Below, piece by piece: positions 11,586 to 24,100 of a stretch of DNA of 64,000 nucleotides. How positions within the stretch are numbered: the first letter of the stretch is position 1; each line of letters starts with the position of its first letter. Made by a program: the position numbers and the translations under genes. Under the pieces are notes generated by a model. That model saw only the letters and a program-made list of their open reading frames with translations, had not been told where the DNA came from and did no database searches. Source of the DNA: Isoetes taiwanensis (taxonomy: Eukaryota > Streptophyta > Lycopodiopsida > Isoetales > Isoetaceae); NCBI GenBank assembly GCA_021234155.1, contig JAJEKV010000064.1:2358001-2422000 (forward strand), read 5' to 3'.

Positions 11586-13185
11586 TCTACACTTTGGGGT
11601 TCAATATGCCAAAAGAACCTGCAATATAAAATATATTCATGACACTTCAAATCAAGAAAAAGAATCTCCAATATAAAACAGATTCATGACCTTCTCATAT
11701 GAGGGTCTGGTGGATTGTCCATCATGTACCAGTTCATGAAATCTACAATGTCTTTGGCACACTCCAATTTCTAGGACTCATACTTCAGTTGCTCTCTTGC
11801 CAAAACCCTTTTCAAAATTGCACCTTGTTCATCATATATTCTCCTTTGCCATGAGAACTGGCAAAGAAATTCCACTCATACTCAATTCCTTCATAGCACA
11901 TAGTTCCTTCCTAAATACCAGAAAGGCCTTGCTCCTTTAAATTGTGTTGTGCAACCATCACTCCAAAAATATATTTCTTGTACACAATAATCTGTGCTCT
12001 AAGCCAGTCAGCATGTACTTTCAATCAATGATGTACAAACTCATTGCTATACTCCCTGTCATCTAAAACATAAAACTGAACTTTCTTTATGATTCTCCTC
12101 TCATTAATGTTGATGGTCTCCTGACTTGTCTTCTTTTTTCTTTTCAGCTTATTCTTCTTTGCTTCCCTTTTCTCTGCATCTCTAACTTCCATCTCCTCTA
12201 TCTCAGCCTGGATTGCATGTCTATATGTGATATGAACCAGAATTATTGCATGGTCTGTGTGCCAGTGGCAAGATTGTGCCTCCCTGTAGATTTTACAACT
12301 GTAATTTTTAGCAAAAGAGACAATTGCATCTTCAGAAAAGGCATCCAAACACGTATTGCTTTGCCTGCCAATGTGCCACAACCCCTATACCATCCTTAAG
12401 GCCCCGAAGGGGCCAAAAAAAATTTTAGTTAACACAAACCATTAACACACAACTACCTTAAACATTATTAACACAAACCATTACATTTGACACATTTAAA
12501 TAAAAATCCCCCTTAAACCCCCTTTGATTTGGGTGCATATTCACACGGGGGGTTACTCCGGGCACAAACACATGCAGAGAAAGACAACAACCCTCGGATT
12601 GTTCCAACTAATGAAAATCAACGGCCCATAAAGGGTGCACTCTAGAAATACTATTTAGTACACCTCGACGAATACAACAATGAAATCATAGAAAAACCAT
12701 GTGAAAAAGCGTACAAAAATCTAAAAGTAACCCCCTGTTATTGTGCTACATATTTGTGTGGGATAAATTGTACCGTTGTCTTGTTGGCATGCTTCATGAA
12801 CTGGGGCAGTCTCTCTTTCTTGTATGCAAGTCTTGTTACCTTTGCTGTTTTTTTTTTCTCCCATTCTTTTCTTGGTAGTCTCCTTCATGTAACCAACTTC
12901 TTGCTGATTTCAGAAAATAAACATTTCTGTCAGTTTGCAGTATATTTAAAAAGCATTACACAAGCACAAAATTCATTTAAGCACAAATGAGAAACAGGAT
13001 ACCTTCTCAAACTATTTCCATTCTACCTTGTAATCAGTTTCTTCCTTCTCCTTAGGACGGATTGGCAACCTAATTATAACACCACAATTAAAGTTTAGTA
13101 TTTTTAAACATCATAACATTGAAGAGACAAACTTAGGAGTACCTTTTCAGCCCACAATCCTTGCAGGAGACATTTATGTTTGTGC
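11586..13185 (-). pseudogene. DNA-transposon-like gene, 3' portion (DDE-like transposase candidate)
   Basis: Minus-strand exons read in order: NVSCKDCGLKR, then after an intron LPIRPKEKEETDYKVEWK, then a basic stretch ending KERLPQFMKHANKTTVQFIP, then MWHIGRQSN...CHWHTDHAIILVHITYRH (12381-12025), then IFWSDGCTTQFKGARPFWYL near 11960, a region ending KDIVDFMNWYM, and after a short intron FFWHIEPQSVDK ending about 11586. I associate the SDGCTTQFK motif and the upstream HWH block with a poorly characterised transposase-like family of plants and invertebrates in which the Asp may be catalytic. Several stops and frameshifts are present. It continues upstream at 19925-20340, beyond an inserted LINE. 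Confidence 0.6.
12025..12381 (-). pseudogene. Central exon of the transposase-like gene
   Basis: This 118-codon open stretch is the longest piece of the disrupted transposase-like gene. It contains SFAKNYSCKIYREAQSCHWH, a hydrophobic strand (AIILVHITYRH) and a Lys/Glu-rich insertion before FYVLDDREYSNEFVHH. It ends at a stop, after which the same homology resumes with SDGCTTQFKGARPF. The highly charged insertion (about residues 60-90) may be a lineage-specific addition. It is not functional as it stands. Confidence 0.5.
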
Positions 13186-13197
13186 CATCTTCTTCTT
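13186..13197 (+). repeat. Left target-site duplication of LINE A
   Basis: CATCTTCTTCTT at 13186-13197 recurs at 19913-19924, exactly flanking LINE A. Further CTT units up to 13210 are probably microsatellite growth between the duplication and the poly(A) end. Confidence 0.6.
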
Positions 13198-13459
13198 CTT
13201 CTTCTTCTTCTTTTTTTTTTTGAGGGCAAGGTTTGTTTTATATTTCATTTATAGAAAATACATAAGTATCTTTGCTTATAGAAGCAAAGTATATCAGAAA
13301 GTAAAACTAATATACTAATATAGTAAATATGGTCCTAAGACCAATTATACCAGTTTTAAGTAGAGAACCAAAATCAAAATATTTGTTTGTGATACTGACA
13401 GCAATCCAAAAAAGTTATCTCTGTAAGTACTTGAATTGCAGATCTGCTTCTCAGGGATA

Positions 13460-13855
13460 TCATGCCACATCAAGCACGTCTTGCAGTGTGAAATCTGGGA
13501 CATCTCTCTTGCCAAACATCGTGAGTAAGATGTCCAAATCCTCTGCAGTGTAATTTGTGAAATCAAGAAGAACCAGAACATGAGCTTGCCTTTTTTGTTG
13601 CCATTTGTGAAACAAGTTCTCAAAATACGGTTTGAGGTTGTTGAACCTCCACACCTCCTTGTTGTTCAATGCCTTTTTGATAGCTTTTGCATGTACGAGT
13701 TCTCTTCTCAATTGCTTAAAAATATTTTCCTGTTCAGGCTTGGACAGCTGTGAGAATTCTTCATCTTCATACTCTGCCACACCCATCATTCTCTCTCCAC
13801 TTCCTGTATTATTGAGTCTCTTCATTTCTCCTGTGTAAAACATCATCAAAGACAT
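13460..13855 (-). CDS. Extra 3' ORF (ORF3 candidate) of LINE A
   Basis: This 131-codon frame starts MSLMMFYTGEMKRL, overlaps the end of ORF2 by about 47 bases in another frame, and ends TLQDVLDVA. It is acidic and helical in character (EYEDEEFSQLSKPEQENIFK) and is uninterrupted, unlike the surrounding ORF2. I recognise no domain. Plant L1 elements normally end shortly after zf-RVT, so this may be a third ORF, a captured host exon, or chance. The intact frame in a decayed element is the main argument for it. Confidence 0.4.
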   Translation of the reverse strand: MSLMMFYTGEMKRLNNTGSGERMMGVAEYEDEEFSQLSKPEQENIFKQLRRELVHAKAIKKALNNKEVWRFNNLKPYFENLFHKWQQKRQAHVLVLLDFTNYTAEDLDILLTMFGKRDVPDFTLQDVLDVA

Positions 13856-16800
13856 TTAGGTTAGTAAGAAAGAAATCAAAACTGCTATGGAATCTACCAA
13901 TTTTATCCCATGATCTATGATAATTCTTTCCTCTAACCATTTTATGAGCCACTGCTGTATCTGCAATTAAATATATGAATTCCTTTTTAATCCAAACCAA
14001 GGATGGACTCTTCCCCCCTATCTGAACTCGGTTCCTATGTTTCCACAAAATCCAGCATGCCATTGTTCTAAGAGTGTTTAAAAATCTGCTGTTAGTATCC
14101 ATGAACCTGAGAATGTTATTTTCTGCAATGGATCCCTGGTTTATTTGTGCTGACCAACTCCAAAATTCAGCAATTTTCTGACATGTAAAAACATGATTAG
14201 AAGATTCTCTTTGGCCACAGTGTAATGGGCAGAGTGGTGAAACTGAATTGTCATATTTGGCTCTTTTATCATTCGTTTGCAAGCTCTGATGTAATAACAA
14301 CCATCTGAATGTTTTGAGCTTGTTAGCAGTGTACAATTTCCAGCTTTTTGCATTTATTTTGGCCAAAGTTTCCTCATCACAGTGCCACATTGAATTTGCT
14401 TTGGATGGTTTGTGTACTCTAATCTGTTTATACACCTCCTTAACTGAGTATATTTCATTTCCCTGCAATGTCCACTGGTTGGAATTTTCAATCGAAACCA
14501 TCCTGTGAAGCAAGTTTGTCCATAACTTTTCTAAAAATCTCTTTATCGACCTGTGATCCTTTGGTAACTGCTGCAATTTCATCCCAAGTTTTCCATCTGT
14601 TTTGTACTCTTAGGTCCCCAAATTTCCTGAGGCCTGCATCATGCCATTGCATATATTTTTGTGGGTGTTTGAAAGCTAGACAACCTTCTTCCTCTGTGCT
14701 AAGATCAGGATGCCAAAAGAAATTGTTTTCCAAACATCTTGCATCAATTATTGGTGGCTTATAACACAGACTTACCTCATTCCATGCATCAAAGATCCTT
14801 TTCATTGTTTTAGATGTACCAACCCCTGATTTAATCTTGAAGAAAGCAGAATCAGGCAATTGGTGTTTAATGGTAGGACTTCCCACTATTTTTTACTTTT
14901 CAAGACAGTACTTGATTAATCTCAGAGCTGGTGATGGCTTTGGACAATAGATGGCTCTCCAAGCCAACTTAGCCGACAATGCTTGTGCTTGAATAAATAA
15001 ATCCTTATAGCGTAAACCACCATTCTTTTTGTCCTTGACTAAATCTGTCCATGCCACCTTATGACTGCCCTGCCATATGAACTTCCTAATTGCTGTTTCA
15101 ATCTTATTATAGGAACCTTTGTCACCAATAATTGCTGAGGAAAAGTAGACATGTGTGCTACCAATCACTGCATTTGCAATTTCAACCCTGCCAGCTAGTG
15201 ATAATGTGCATGGATATTTATTGAGTTTCTGCTTAATTCTCGAGACTATTGGTTCCCACACTCCTGGTAGATTCTTATTAAGAGCCAAAGGTATTCCTAA
15301 GATGGTAATAACTGTATTCTTATCCAAAACCTTAATCCCTTGTAAGTTCTATTCCTCGAGTATCCATAATGATAGCACTCTTTTTCCTGTTCAACATGAC
15401 TCCTGAAACTTTACCAAAAACCTCAATTGCTTCCAGAAAATTCTCCAGACTTTTATCTCCTTGTTTAAGAAAAACAAATGTGTCATCTGCATATTGCATG
15501 ATAGTAAACGGTTCATGATCTTCTGGCATCACCAATGTTTGGATCTTACTTTGTTGTTGAAGATATGTAGCCATTTGGTAACTATTTCAGCAACTATAAA
15601 AAATAAATAGGGTGCCAATGGGCAACCTTGTATTACACCACGTCTGCATTGAAATTGTTTGGTTGGATTCCCATTTATTACTAAGGTTGAAGATGCGTTG
15701 TACAATTGAGGCTCCATATTTTCTGATAAACTTCATCTTGAAAACCCAAATGTTTCATTGCTCTTTCTAAAAACTGCCAATTAATTGTAACATAAGCTCT
15801 TTAAAAATCAAGTTTCAATAACATACAATTCTGACCTGACACATCATTCCAATGCAATCCCTCAGAAGCTCCAATATAATTCTCCAAGATGTTTCTTTGT
15901 TGTAAAAAAGTAGTTTGACATGGACTGATTAGCTTTAGCAGGGTAGGCTTCAACCTATTGGCAAGGATTTTGGCAAGGATTTTGTAGGTTGTATTTGTCA
16001 AGGAGATTGGCCTCCAATCACCAACTTGCAGTGGATTATTTATCTTTGGAATTAAGGTAATGTGTCCAGCATTAATTGCAGGGTTTAGACTCCTAGCTTT
16101 CCAAGCACCTTGCACAAAAGTAATTATGTCATCTTTCAATATGTCCCAAAATTCTATATAAAACTCAGGTTGGAATCCATCTGGTCCTGGACTTTTTCCT
16201 TTAGCCATTGACTTTATTGTCTCCCAAATTTCCTTCTCATCTGGCACATTCAATAAGTCATTGTCTTCATCAGCTTGAGGAGCTCTTGGAATGCCCTGAA
16301 AATATTTTTCCATATCCTCCTCTAAGACTTGATTTTCCTGAAATATCTTGCTGTATTCTTTATGAAAATAGTCTTCAATATCTTGTTGTTTCTCTAATAT
16401 GACTCCTGCAGCTGTCTTAACTTGGACAATCCCATTGTTTACCATTCTGCTCTTGCCAACCCTGAAAAAGAAACCTGAACTTCCCTTATCCATTTCATTA
16501 ATGTACTTGCACCTACTTCTTACTGCCAATGCTTTTGCTTCAGATTCCTCAACTAATTTAACTTTCCTTTCAAGTATTTCCTCTTGTTGCTGCAGGGTTT
16601 CATTGGACTTGTCTTTAAATAATCTGCTTCTGACCTCTTTCATTTCTGCATAATTCCTGTTTTTCCTTCCTTCTTTTCATAATCCAATCCTTGCCCCATT
16701 TCTTGATCCAGCCCTTTATTAACCTCATTTTCTGAATAAATTGTAATGTAGATAGGAATAGTTTGAATTCTTCTTGGAAGGAATGATTATTTAATAATCC

Positions 16801-17552
16801 AACATTAAATTTGAAAGGAATATTTACTCCACCTCTACTTGCTTGTATCCTACCTTGAAGAGATTGTGGATAATGATCAGAAATGGAATTACTAACATCC
16901 CCAGTTACAATCATATCATCCCATGTACTGATACTCTTATTGCAGATGTAGAATCTATCAAGTAAACAGAAAATCCTTTCTTCTTTCTTCCTCTTATTAC
17001 TCCAGGAATAGTTATTAGATGTGGAAGGAGGAATATATGAAAAGAAGCCCATTAAATTATCCCAAGATTCTCTTTCCTTCCTTGCCATATTAATTTTTCT
17101 TCCCAAGTTTTTGATCCCATACTGGAGTATTATTAAAATCACCTGCCATTAGCCAATTTTCAATAGTCTTTGTTTGAATCCATTGAGAGATTTGTGTCCA
17201 TTGTTCCTCTCTCTCATTGCTTTCAGTTGAGGCATAAATATTTATAATCCCAAAAGTTTCTTTACCTCTCTGTAGTACTGCTACATTCCACCTTCCTGAG
17301 TTGTCTAAATTTTTCAAGACATTTGTACCCCCACCAAGCCATGCAAATGCCACCCCTAGTGCCATCTGCAGCTGACCAAATAGAATCACCACCAGGCTTA
17401 ATCCATTCCTGCAACTTAAAAGCTTCAAATTCAGGCAGCCTATGTTCCTGCAACAATATAATATCAGTCTTCATTTCCTTTAGGGCAATCAGTGCCCTTT
17501 TCCTCTTGAGAGGACCCTTAATCCCTCTCATATTCCATGTGGTAATCTTCAT
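13809..17552 (-). pseudogene. LINE A ORF2: APE endonuclease, reverse transcriptase, zf-RVT
   Basis: The endonuclease starts MKITTWNMRGIKG, with the catalytic Glu in LLQEHRL, MAGDFNNTP and the SISDHYP end motif. The reverse transcriptase follows with KGKSPGPDGF, DWRPISLTNTTYKILAK, RGVIQGCPLAPYLF and the YADD active site (about 15480). The C-terminal zinc region reads CPLHCGQRESSNHVFTCQK. Successive pieces lie in different frames, with shifts near 17400, 17120, 16630, 15750, 15560, 15330 and 14700, and a stop near 14890. ORF2 of this type nicks the target and reverse-transcribes its own RNA. This copy cannot. Confidence 0.85.
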
Positions 17553-17580
17553 GCTGGGTACTTCTTCCTCTCCTGTACTC

Positions 17581-19604
17581 TCAGTTCAAAGCTGGGCCAT
17601 TCTCGGAAAAATGAGCTTTCTTCATCTTTTTCTTAGTGGTATTAGGAGTGTAGAACACTTCACCTCCAATTTGATCACTACAAGGACTTATAGACATAGA
17701 GTCCTGGCCTTGCTTATCTCCTACTTGCATATCCTGGCCATTTGGACTTATTGGTCTATTGTTACCAATTCCCAGGCCATTTGGACTTATTGGTCTATTG
17801 GTCCCAATTCCCAGGCCATTTGGGCTTATAGGATCTTGCAAAATCTGAGCTCCAACCTCATAACATGTGTCTCCATACTCCATATTTGGAATGTGCTTTA
17901 TAGGAGACCTCGTGAAGAACTTGAATTTTGTCATATCTTTAGGTGTCTCTTCAATAGTGACCACTTGTGTTTCTGGCACTAACTCAATATGTTCCTCAAC
18001 CTGAGATTGTCCACAGCCATATATTCTGTCATCAACCAAGTTTTCTCCTTTGTCCTCAATGACCTCTTGTGTTTCTGGTACAAAATCAGTATCTTTCTGA
18101 GACTCTCTTTGTTCAGTTGTTTTATCATTTACCAAGTTCTCAGCTTTTTCCATCAGTTCTAGTAAGATGTCATACATCTGTTTACCTGAACTGTCTTCTC
18201 CCACAAACTTACTTTTTGAAACCTCTCCTTTGTGAATTAAATTTCCATTTGTTTCTCCAGTGTTATTAGCTGAACTCTGATCATTCTGTTTAGCATTTAT
18301 GGATATATCCCTTAAAGACTTAGAAGAGTTATAATGAACAATAATTTCTTTGCCCTTTGTGTTCTTGGGACTTATAGGGACCTTGGATAATTCCAACACC
18401 TGGCCATTAGGTCTTATAGGTTCCTTGGAATTCTCCACTCCCTAGCCATTAGCATTAACCCGAACTTTTATCTGTCCATTTATTCTGATATGCTCATCTT
18501 TTTTCTTCCATTCCTTCTTGATAGCATTCAAAGTGTTTGGTTCTTCCCCTTTGTTTTCTGTCTTAGCTTTATCTTTCTGTTTTCGAGCCCTTCTGTATGC
18601 ACTTCCATTTATGTTCTTTCTGTAATTGGTTACAGTTACCCAGGAATTTGATTTTGGATCTTCATATTCATATTGAGTAATTTCTCTGTTTTTAGGAGCA
18701 GTCTGAACAGTATTATGCTTCATCAATTTTCCTTGACAAACATCTCCACCATGCAATCTGAGGCCACAAACATTGCATGGAAGAGGAAGACCCTGCCAAT
18801 TTAAAGATAAATTCTTGTATTCTCCAAAAAAATCTTGGTACTGAATTTGACTTGGTATCTCCCTTAGAATATCAATTTGAATCCAAACTTTTGGAGCCCT
18901 TTCTGGAACTCCTTCCCAACCTATGTATTCTCCAATTCCCGAGAACAATTCCTTGAAGATATCTTCATGCCAATACATAGGATTTAGCCCTGCTACAGTG
19001 CAAGATGCTGGGTGGTACAATTGTTTTAAATCTTTAGGATCAAATTTTGGATTCCATTTTTGGAAATAGAATTGGGTGTTGGCTTTATAGATAGTACCTG
19101 TTTAAGGAGATATTGGACTGTATTTGGACTTCCACATTCTACCACAAAGAAAGGGAATTGCAGCCAATACATTCCAGAAATTTCTACCTTTCTATCCATC
19201 TTCATAATTTCGGCTCTAAGATAGCTTAGTTTTACTCCTTCATGGCGAATGCACCCAATAACAGCCCGGGATTCTAATTCTTTGAGTCTAGAAGGAATGA
19301 ACTGATGATTTTTCAAGTTAGGAATACCTCTGAACTCATGAATTGATCTCGTTTCTTGCTTCTGAAGAATCCTCCTTTGCTCTTCATTGATTTGGTCCAA
19401 GATTGGTCCAACAAGATGAGATTGCATCACAACAGGCGACATAGTTTGAGCTCGGGTTCTTCTTTCCGCCATTGTCGGAATCAGCCAGTCTCCACATGCA
19501 ATGTAGTCAAGATTTTGAGTTCTTTCAGTTTTCCCGTTCAAAAATTTTAGAATAGCAATGATCTGTGCTTTGATGTGATCTGACGAATTCTGAAATAAGC
19601 TCAT
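17581..19604 (-). pseudogene. LINE A ORF1: gag-like nucleic-acid-binding protein
   Basis: The piece at 19604-19026 contains a DUF4283-like region (YWLQFPFFVVECGSP). A frameshift near 19022 leads to FKELFSGIGEYIGWEGVP and a zinc knuckle CNVCGLRLHGGDVC. A single TAG at 18442 interrupts the frame, which then continues to 17581. The C-terminal part contains repeated PISPNG units (GLGIGTNR, GLGIGNNR), probably disordered. ORF1 proteins of plant L1 elements coat the RNA. With one shift and one stop, this copy was about 670 residues. Confidence 0.7.
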
Positions 19605-19912
19605 AAATTCCTGTCCCTCGTCAGAAATTTTTAGATAGCCATGATTCCCTACATCATAGAATTCTGTCCTCTGCGTTGTCCATCCTTTTCTCGATTCCCA
19701 AAACTCTGTTCTTGTCCCAAATTCACCTTTTTCAGGCTTACGTCACTTTGTCCTGTCCCCCTATCCACTATTCATGTCCCTCCATCCACGAAATTCACCT
19801 CAAATTGCCCATGTTGGGCCTGATTCCTCTCTCTACACATCCTTCTACTTCAAGAAGCGCTCCCTCATAGCGCCAAGAACCTCTCTTTTTTATGATCGAA
19901 TTTTTTTTTCTT

Positions 19913-19924
19913 CATCTTCTTCTT
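19913..19924 (+). repeat. Right target-site duplication of LINE A
   Basis: CATCTTCTTCTT matches 13186-13197. Joining the two sides restores continuity of the transposase-like gene, from NCDVCGDGNFC upstream to NVSCKDCGLKR downstream. Confidence 0.6.
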
Positions 19925-20340
19925 TAGGCAGACCATTTGCCTCTAGAAATCACTAGTGGAGTTATTGACATGGTTCTTGGCATTACAGAAGTTACCATCA
20001 CCACAAACATCACAATTATAGTTGCAATCTTTGTTTGGATCTATTCTGATTTTGTTGAGTGCTTGCATCATATACTCAAAGTGCATGTGATATTGGCACC
20101 AGCAGGCCTCTCTTTCTTTTAAGCGCCTCACAAAAGATGGCTTCAAAAATTCAAATGCCTCTTTTTCCTTGAAAAGACCAGATTCTTGTTCTGCCATTAC
20201 TCTTCTTCTGGTTGCTGCAATAACAGATTTCCCTGATACATGAAGGGGGCATGCAACTGCAGACTGTTTGGTTTTGTTTGCTGTTGAAGATACCATTTGC
20301 AATGTGGACATATCTGTCTTCCGTAGATTCTTTTGATGAA
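19925..20340 (-). pseudogene. DNA-transposon-like gene, 5' portion
   Basis: The open stretch 20311-19943 reads ACPLHVSGKSVIAATRRR, then REACWCQYHMHFEYMMQALN and CNYNCDVCGDGNFCNAK. The CWCQYH block followed by paired Cys motifs is typical of the region upstream of the catalytic part in the family recognised at 11586-13185. The gene on this strand is broken by LINE A. A stop follows TSDF, so the gene was probably already decaying or changed after the insertion. Confidence 0.55.
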
Positions 20341-20344
20341 TCAG

Positions 20345-21032
<688 letters not shown>

Positions 21033-21060
21033 GAATTGAATTGAATTGAATTTTTTTATT

Positions 21061-21093
21061 ATGTCAATTGAGACCATCAGGTCTATGTGACAT
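21061..21093 (-). promoter_or_regulatory. Two-stem 3'-end RNA element, copy B
   Basis: In sense, ATGTCA-CAT-AGACC-TGAT-GGTCT-CAAT-TGACAT: outer stem ATGTCA/TGACAT and inner stem AGACC/GGTCT, both perfect. It lies just upstream of the tail. The same fold occurs in C, D, E and H with different bases. Confidence 0.7.
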
Positions 21094-21194
21094 TCAGAAG
21101 TCCAATACATCATCAAAACCCATATAGGTTGAAGTGCTCCCAGAGAATGGAGCATCTTCAAGCTCTGACCTCTCTATCTCCTCGTCCATATCTC

Positions 21195-24100
21195 CTAGTA
21201 GCTCTGCGATTCTCGTTGTTGTAACGTTTCTATCAGATAGTTGCCAATATTTCTAGTCGGCAAATCAAAAAATATAACCAATGAATCAGCAATAATTCCA
21301 AATCTTCCTCTGATGTTCTGGTAGGCTGGACAAGTCAAAATGACATGCTTTTCATCTTCTATTTCATCTCCTCCACAGATCTTATAAGACCTTTGTTCCT
21401 TTGGGATCTTTTTCCATCTGCCTGTTTCTACCCCCAAATGGTGTGAACTTAATCTTATTCGGCATATGGTGTGTCTCATCTTCAATGAAATGTTTTCGGC
21501 CAAATATTTCGCACCTATTAACTTCGGATTCATTTCCTCCCTGGTAAGACGTTAAACTACCATACCCAAGGTCACGGGTTCAACGCCTCGTTGTGAAAGT
21601 GGCCATGCAATGTAAAGTTGGTGGGGGAAGGACCCACTTCAGCAATGTAAAGTGGTGGGGGCAGGACCCATCTGGGTGTGTTGTAAAGTGTCACATGTCC
21701 GATAGGACGCTGCCTTGTGGCGTGACGTTAAAATCTCTTCTTCTTCTTCTTCCTATAGTTTCCCATTTTCGATCCCGCTTGTGTCCACATCTTTTGCAGC
21801 ATACTTTGGGTTACCCACTCCCTAATCTTTTTCGGATCAAAATCAGCCAGTTTCATGTTCCATTTCTCAAGCCATTTTTTTATATCTGCGTACCAACCCT
21901 TACATGAAGTTTCCACCATGGCTAGGTTTGGATATCTGTTAACATCCATATTCAATACCTTCCCTAAATATGTCAGAGTTCGCCATAAAGCTTCTCCTTC
22001 CAGAGGTAACAGATTCCCTTCTACCATCATCATTTCGTAAGGTGTCTGCACCTTGACCCCGAATTCAGTGCGCAAGAACTTTTTTTGTATTTTTTCTAAC
22101 TTCTTCCATAATCCCAAAGGAAGACCAGGCCCCCAAGTTTCACAGCCGTACAAAAGAACTGTCTGGACTAGTGTCTTATATTACATTTTTTTCAGATTAA
22201 AGTTCCAGATGCCTACCTTTTTACACCTTTTCTGCATTGCAAAGAGTGCCCGTAAACCGCCATTTGTTCTCTGCTCAATCGTCTTACCCCATCTAAAATG
22301 TTTATCAATGATCAGACCCAAGTACTTATAAGAGTCCATAATTTCAACTTTCTCCCCCTGGAAATAGAACTCATAATCTTTATCTTTGGTGGTTCCAAAA
22401 ATGATAATCTTGGTTTTTCCAAGATTGACTTGCATTTGCGTGTTAACACAGAACATAGCCAATGCATCTAGATGCTTCTGCATTCCTGCTTTATTTCTAG
22501 AGAGCATAGTAACATCATCAGCATACAACAGTAAACGGATCACATGACCAGCAAGTGATACTCCATCCCCACCACGTTCTGCTATCCAATTTTCTAACTC
22601 GTCAATAAATAGACCGAAAAGAGTTGGGGACAATGGACACCCCTGTTTCACCCCTATGTTGCTTTCAGTTACCTCCGGACACTCTTCATTAAGAGGGAAT
22701 GACAACTGAACAAGCACTTTTTCATACAACAGTCGTACTGCATCACGATGGTCCTCTGGAATACAAATTTTCTCCATTCTAGACCATAGGTTTGTTCTCG
22801 GAACCATATCAAAGGCTTTCGAGAAATCAATAAATGCTGCAAACATCGGTTTCTTCAACCCTTTTATGGAGTCCATCAAAGTTCTCAATGTGACCAGATG
22901 ATCGGTTGTGCCCCTGTTAGGCCTGAAGCCTACCTGCCCATTAGCTCTCACATCATTCTTTTCTGCCCAATCACTGATCTTTTGTTCTAATATAGTCGCA
23001 AACAATTTGGATAACAGGCTGCTTACCATAATCATTCGGTAATTATTGACATCCTCGTCATTTCCAGATTTGTGTATGGGGACTACTCTGTTGAGCTGCC
23101 ATGTGATAGGAAAACCCTCTACTATAGCCACATTATACATTTTTGCAAGTACTTCTGTCACTTTATCTCCCGCCCATTTAAACATTTCCGCCACCAAACC
23201 CATAGCATCAGGCGCCTTACCATTGGATAACTTAGCCAAACCGTTATGCACATCTTCAACGCTAATCTCCAGCAGATCGGAACTTCTAATGTTTGCTGAT
23301 TTTTCAATTCCAGGTATGTAATAAAGCTTGCGTACCTGCTGCATAAGGTCCATTGTCCTCAACTTTGAAGCCTCGGCTTTGTGTGTCTTAAGCTTATTCC
23401 AGAAGTTTCTTGGATTGGTTATGAGATCCTTCACTAAGGCCTCGTGAGTGGATAGCAAGAATGCCCTCTTTTTCTGCCTGATAAGACTAACATACTCATT
23501 TCTTAATTGCTTCCTGTTATGCTCATTTGCAGCCTTGAACATATCCCTTTTGTGTTTACATTCCGCGTCAAACCATTTGTTACAAGGAAGTCCCTTCTTC
23601 CTGCGAGCTGAGATAAAACAAGATGTTGCTGCCTCTTTAACCAAGTCAGTTAGACATTCAGTGATATGACTAGCATCATCTGGCCATATGATTTGATCTG
23701 CCTTTTCCGCACACATTTTTTAGTATGTATCTGCCTTTCTTATATCCATGCGCACCTGGCTCAAGCTCTTGTGGATGTCCCTGCATAACTCTTTTGTCTC
23801 CAAGTCAATGCTGATGGTAACATGCAATGGAACATGGTCCGACTCTGGTCTGGGATCCCCAACGTGCATGTCTAACACTCGATTGGCAAAATGCTCCTTT
23901 GCTAACACTAAATCAACCACACTTTTCTCCCTGCATGTGCAGCCATCTGTACCAGGATAATGTTCTGTACTATTATATACCAGCAAACCTAAACCACTGC
24001 ACATGTTCAATAAGTACTTCCCCATAGGCGTTACATATCTGTAGCTGTCTTTGGTTGTCCTTGCCCAACCCGTCCTTTTCAGATCATCATCATCTAACTC

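Larger units (their letters stand above)
13198..19912 (-). mobile_element. LINE A: full-length plant L1-type retrotransposon, decayed
   Basis: The element runs from a T-rich 5' leader at about 19912 to a poly(A) end at 13211 (T run on the plus strand). It carries a gag-like ORF1 with a zinc knuckle, and ORF2 with APE endonuclease, reverse transcriptase and zf-RVT domains. A small extra ORF lies at its 3' end. It is flanked by a 12 bp duplication and splits a DNA-transposon-like gene on the same strand. Many frameshifts show it is inactive, but its length of about 6.7 kb indicates an original full-length insertion. Confidence 0.85.

Noticed and set aside
17323-17982. A 219-codon plus-strand frame
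   Set aside because: It lies opposite LINE A ORF1/ORF2, which have clear domain motifs. It has no recognisable feature of its own.
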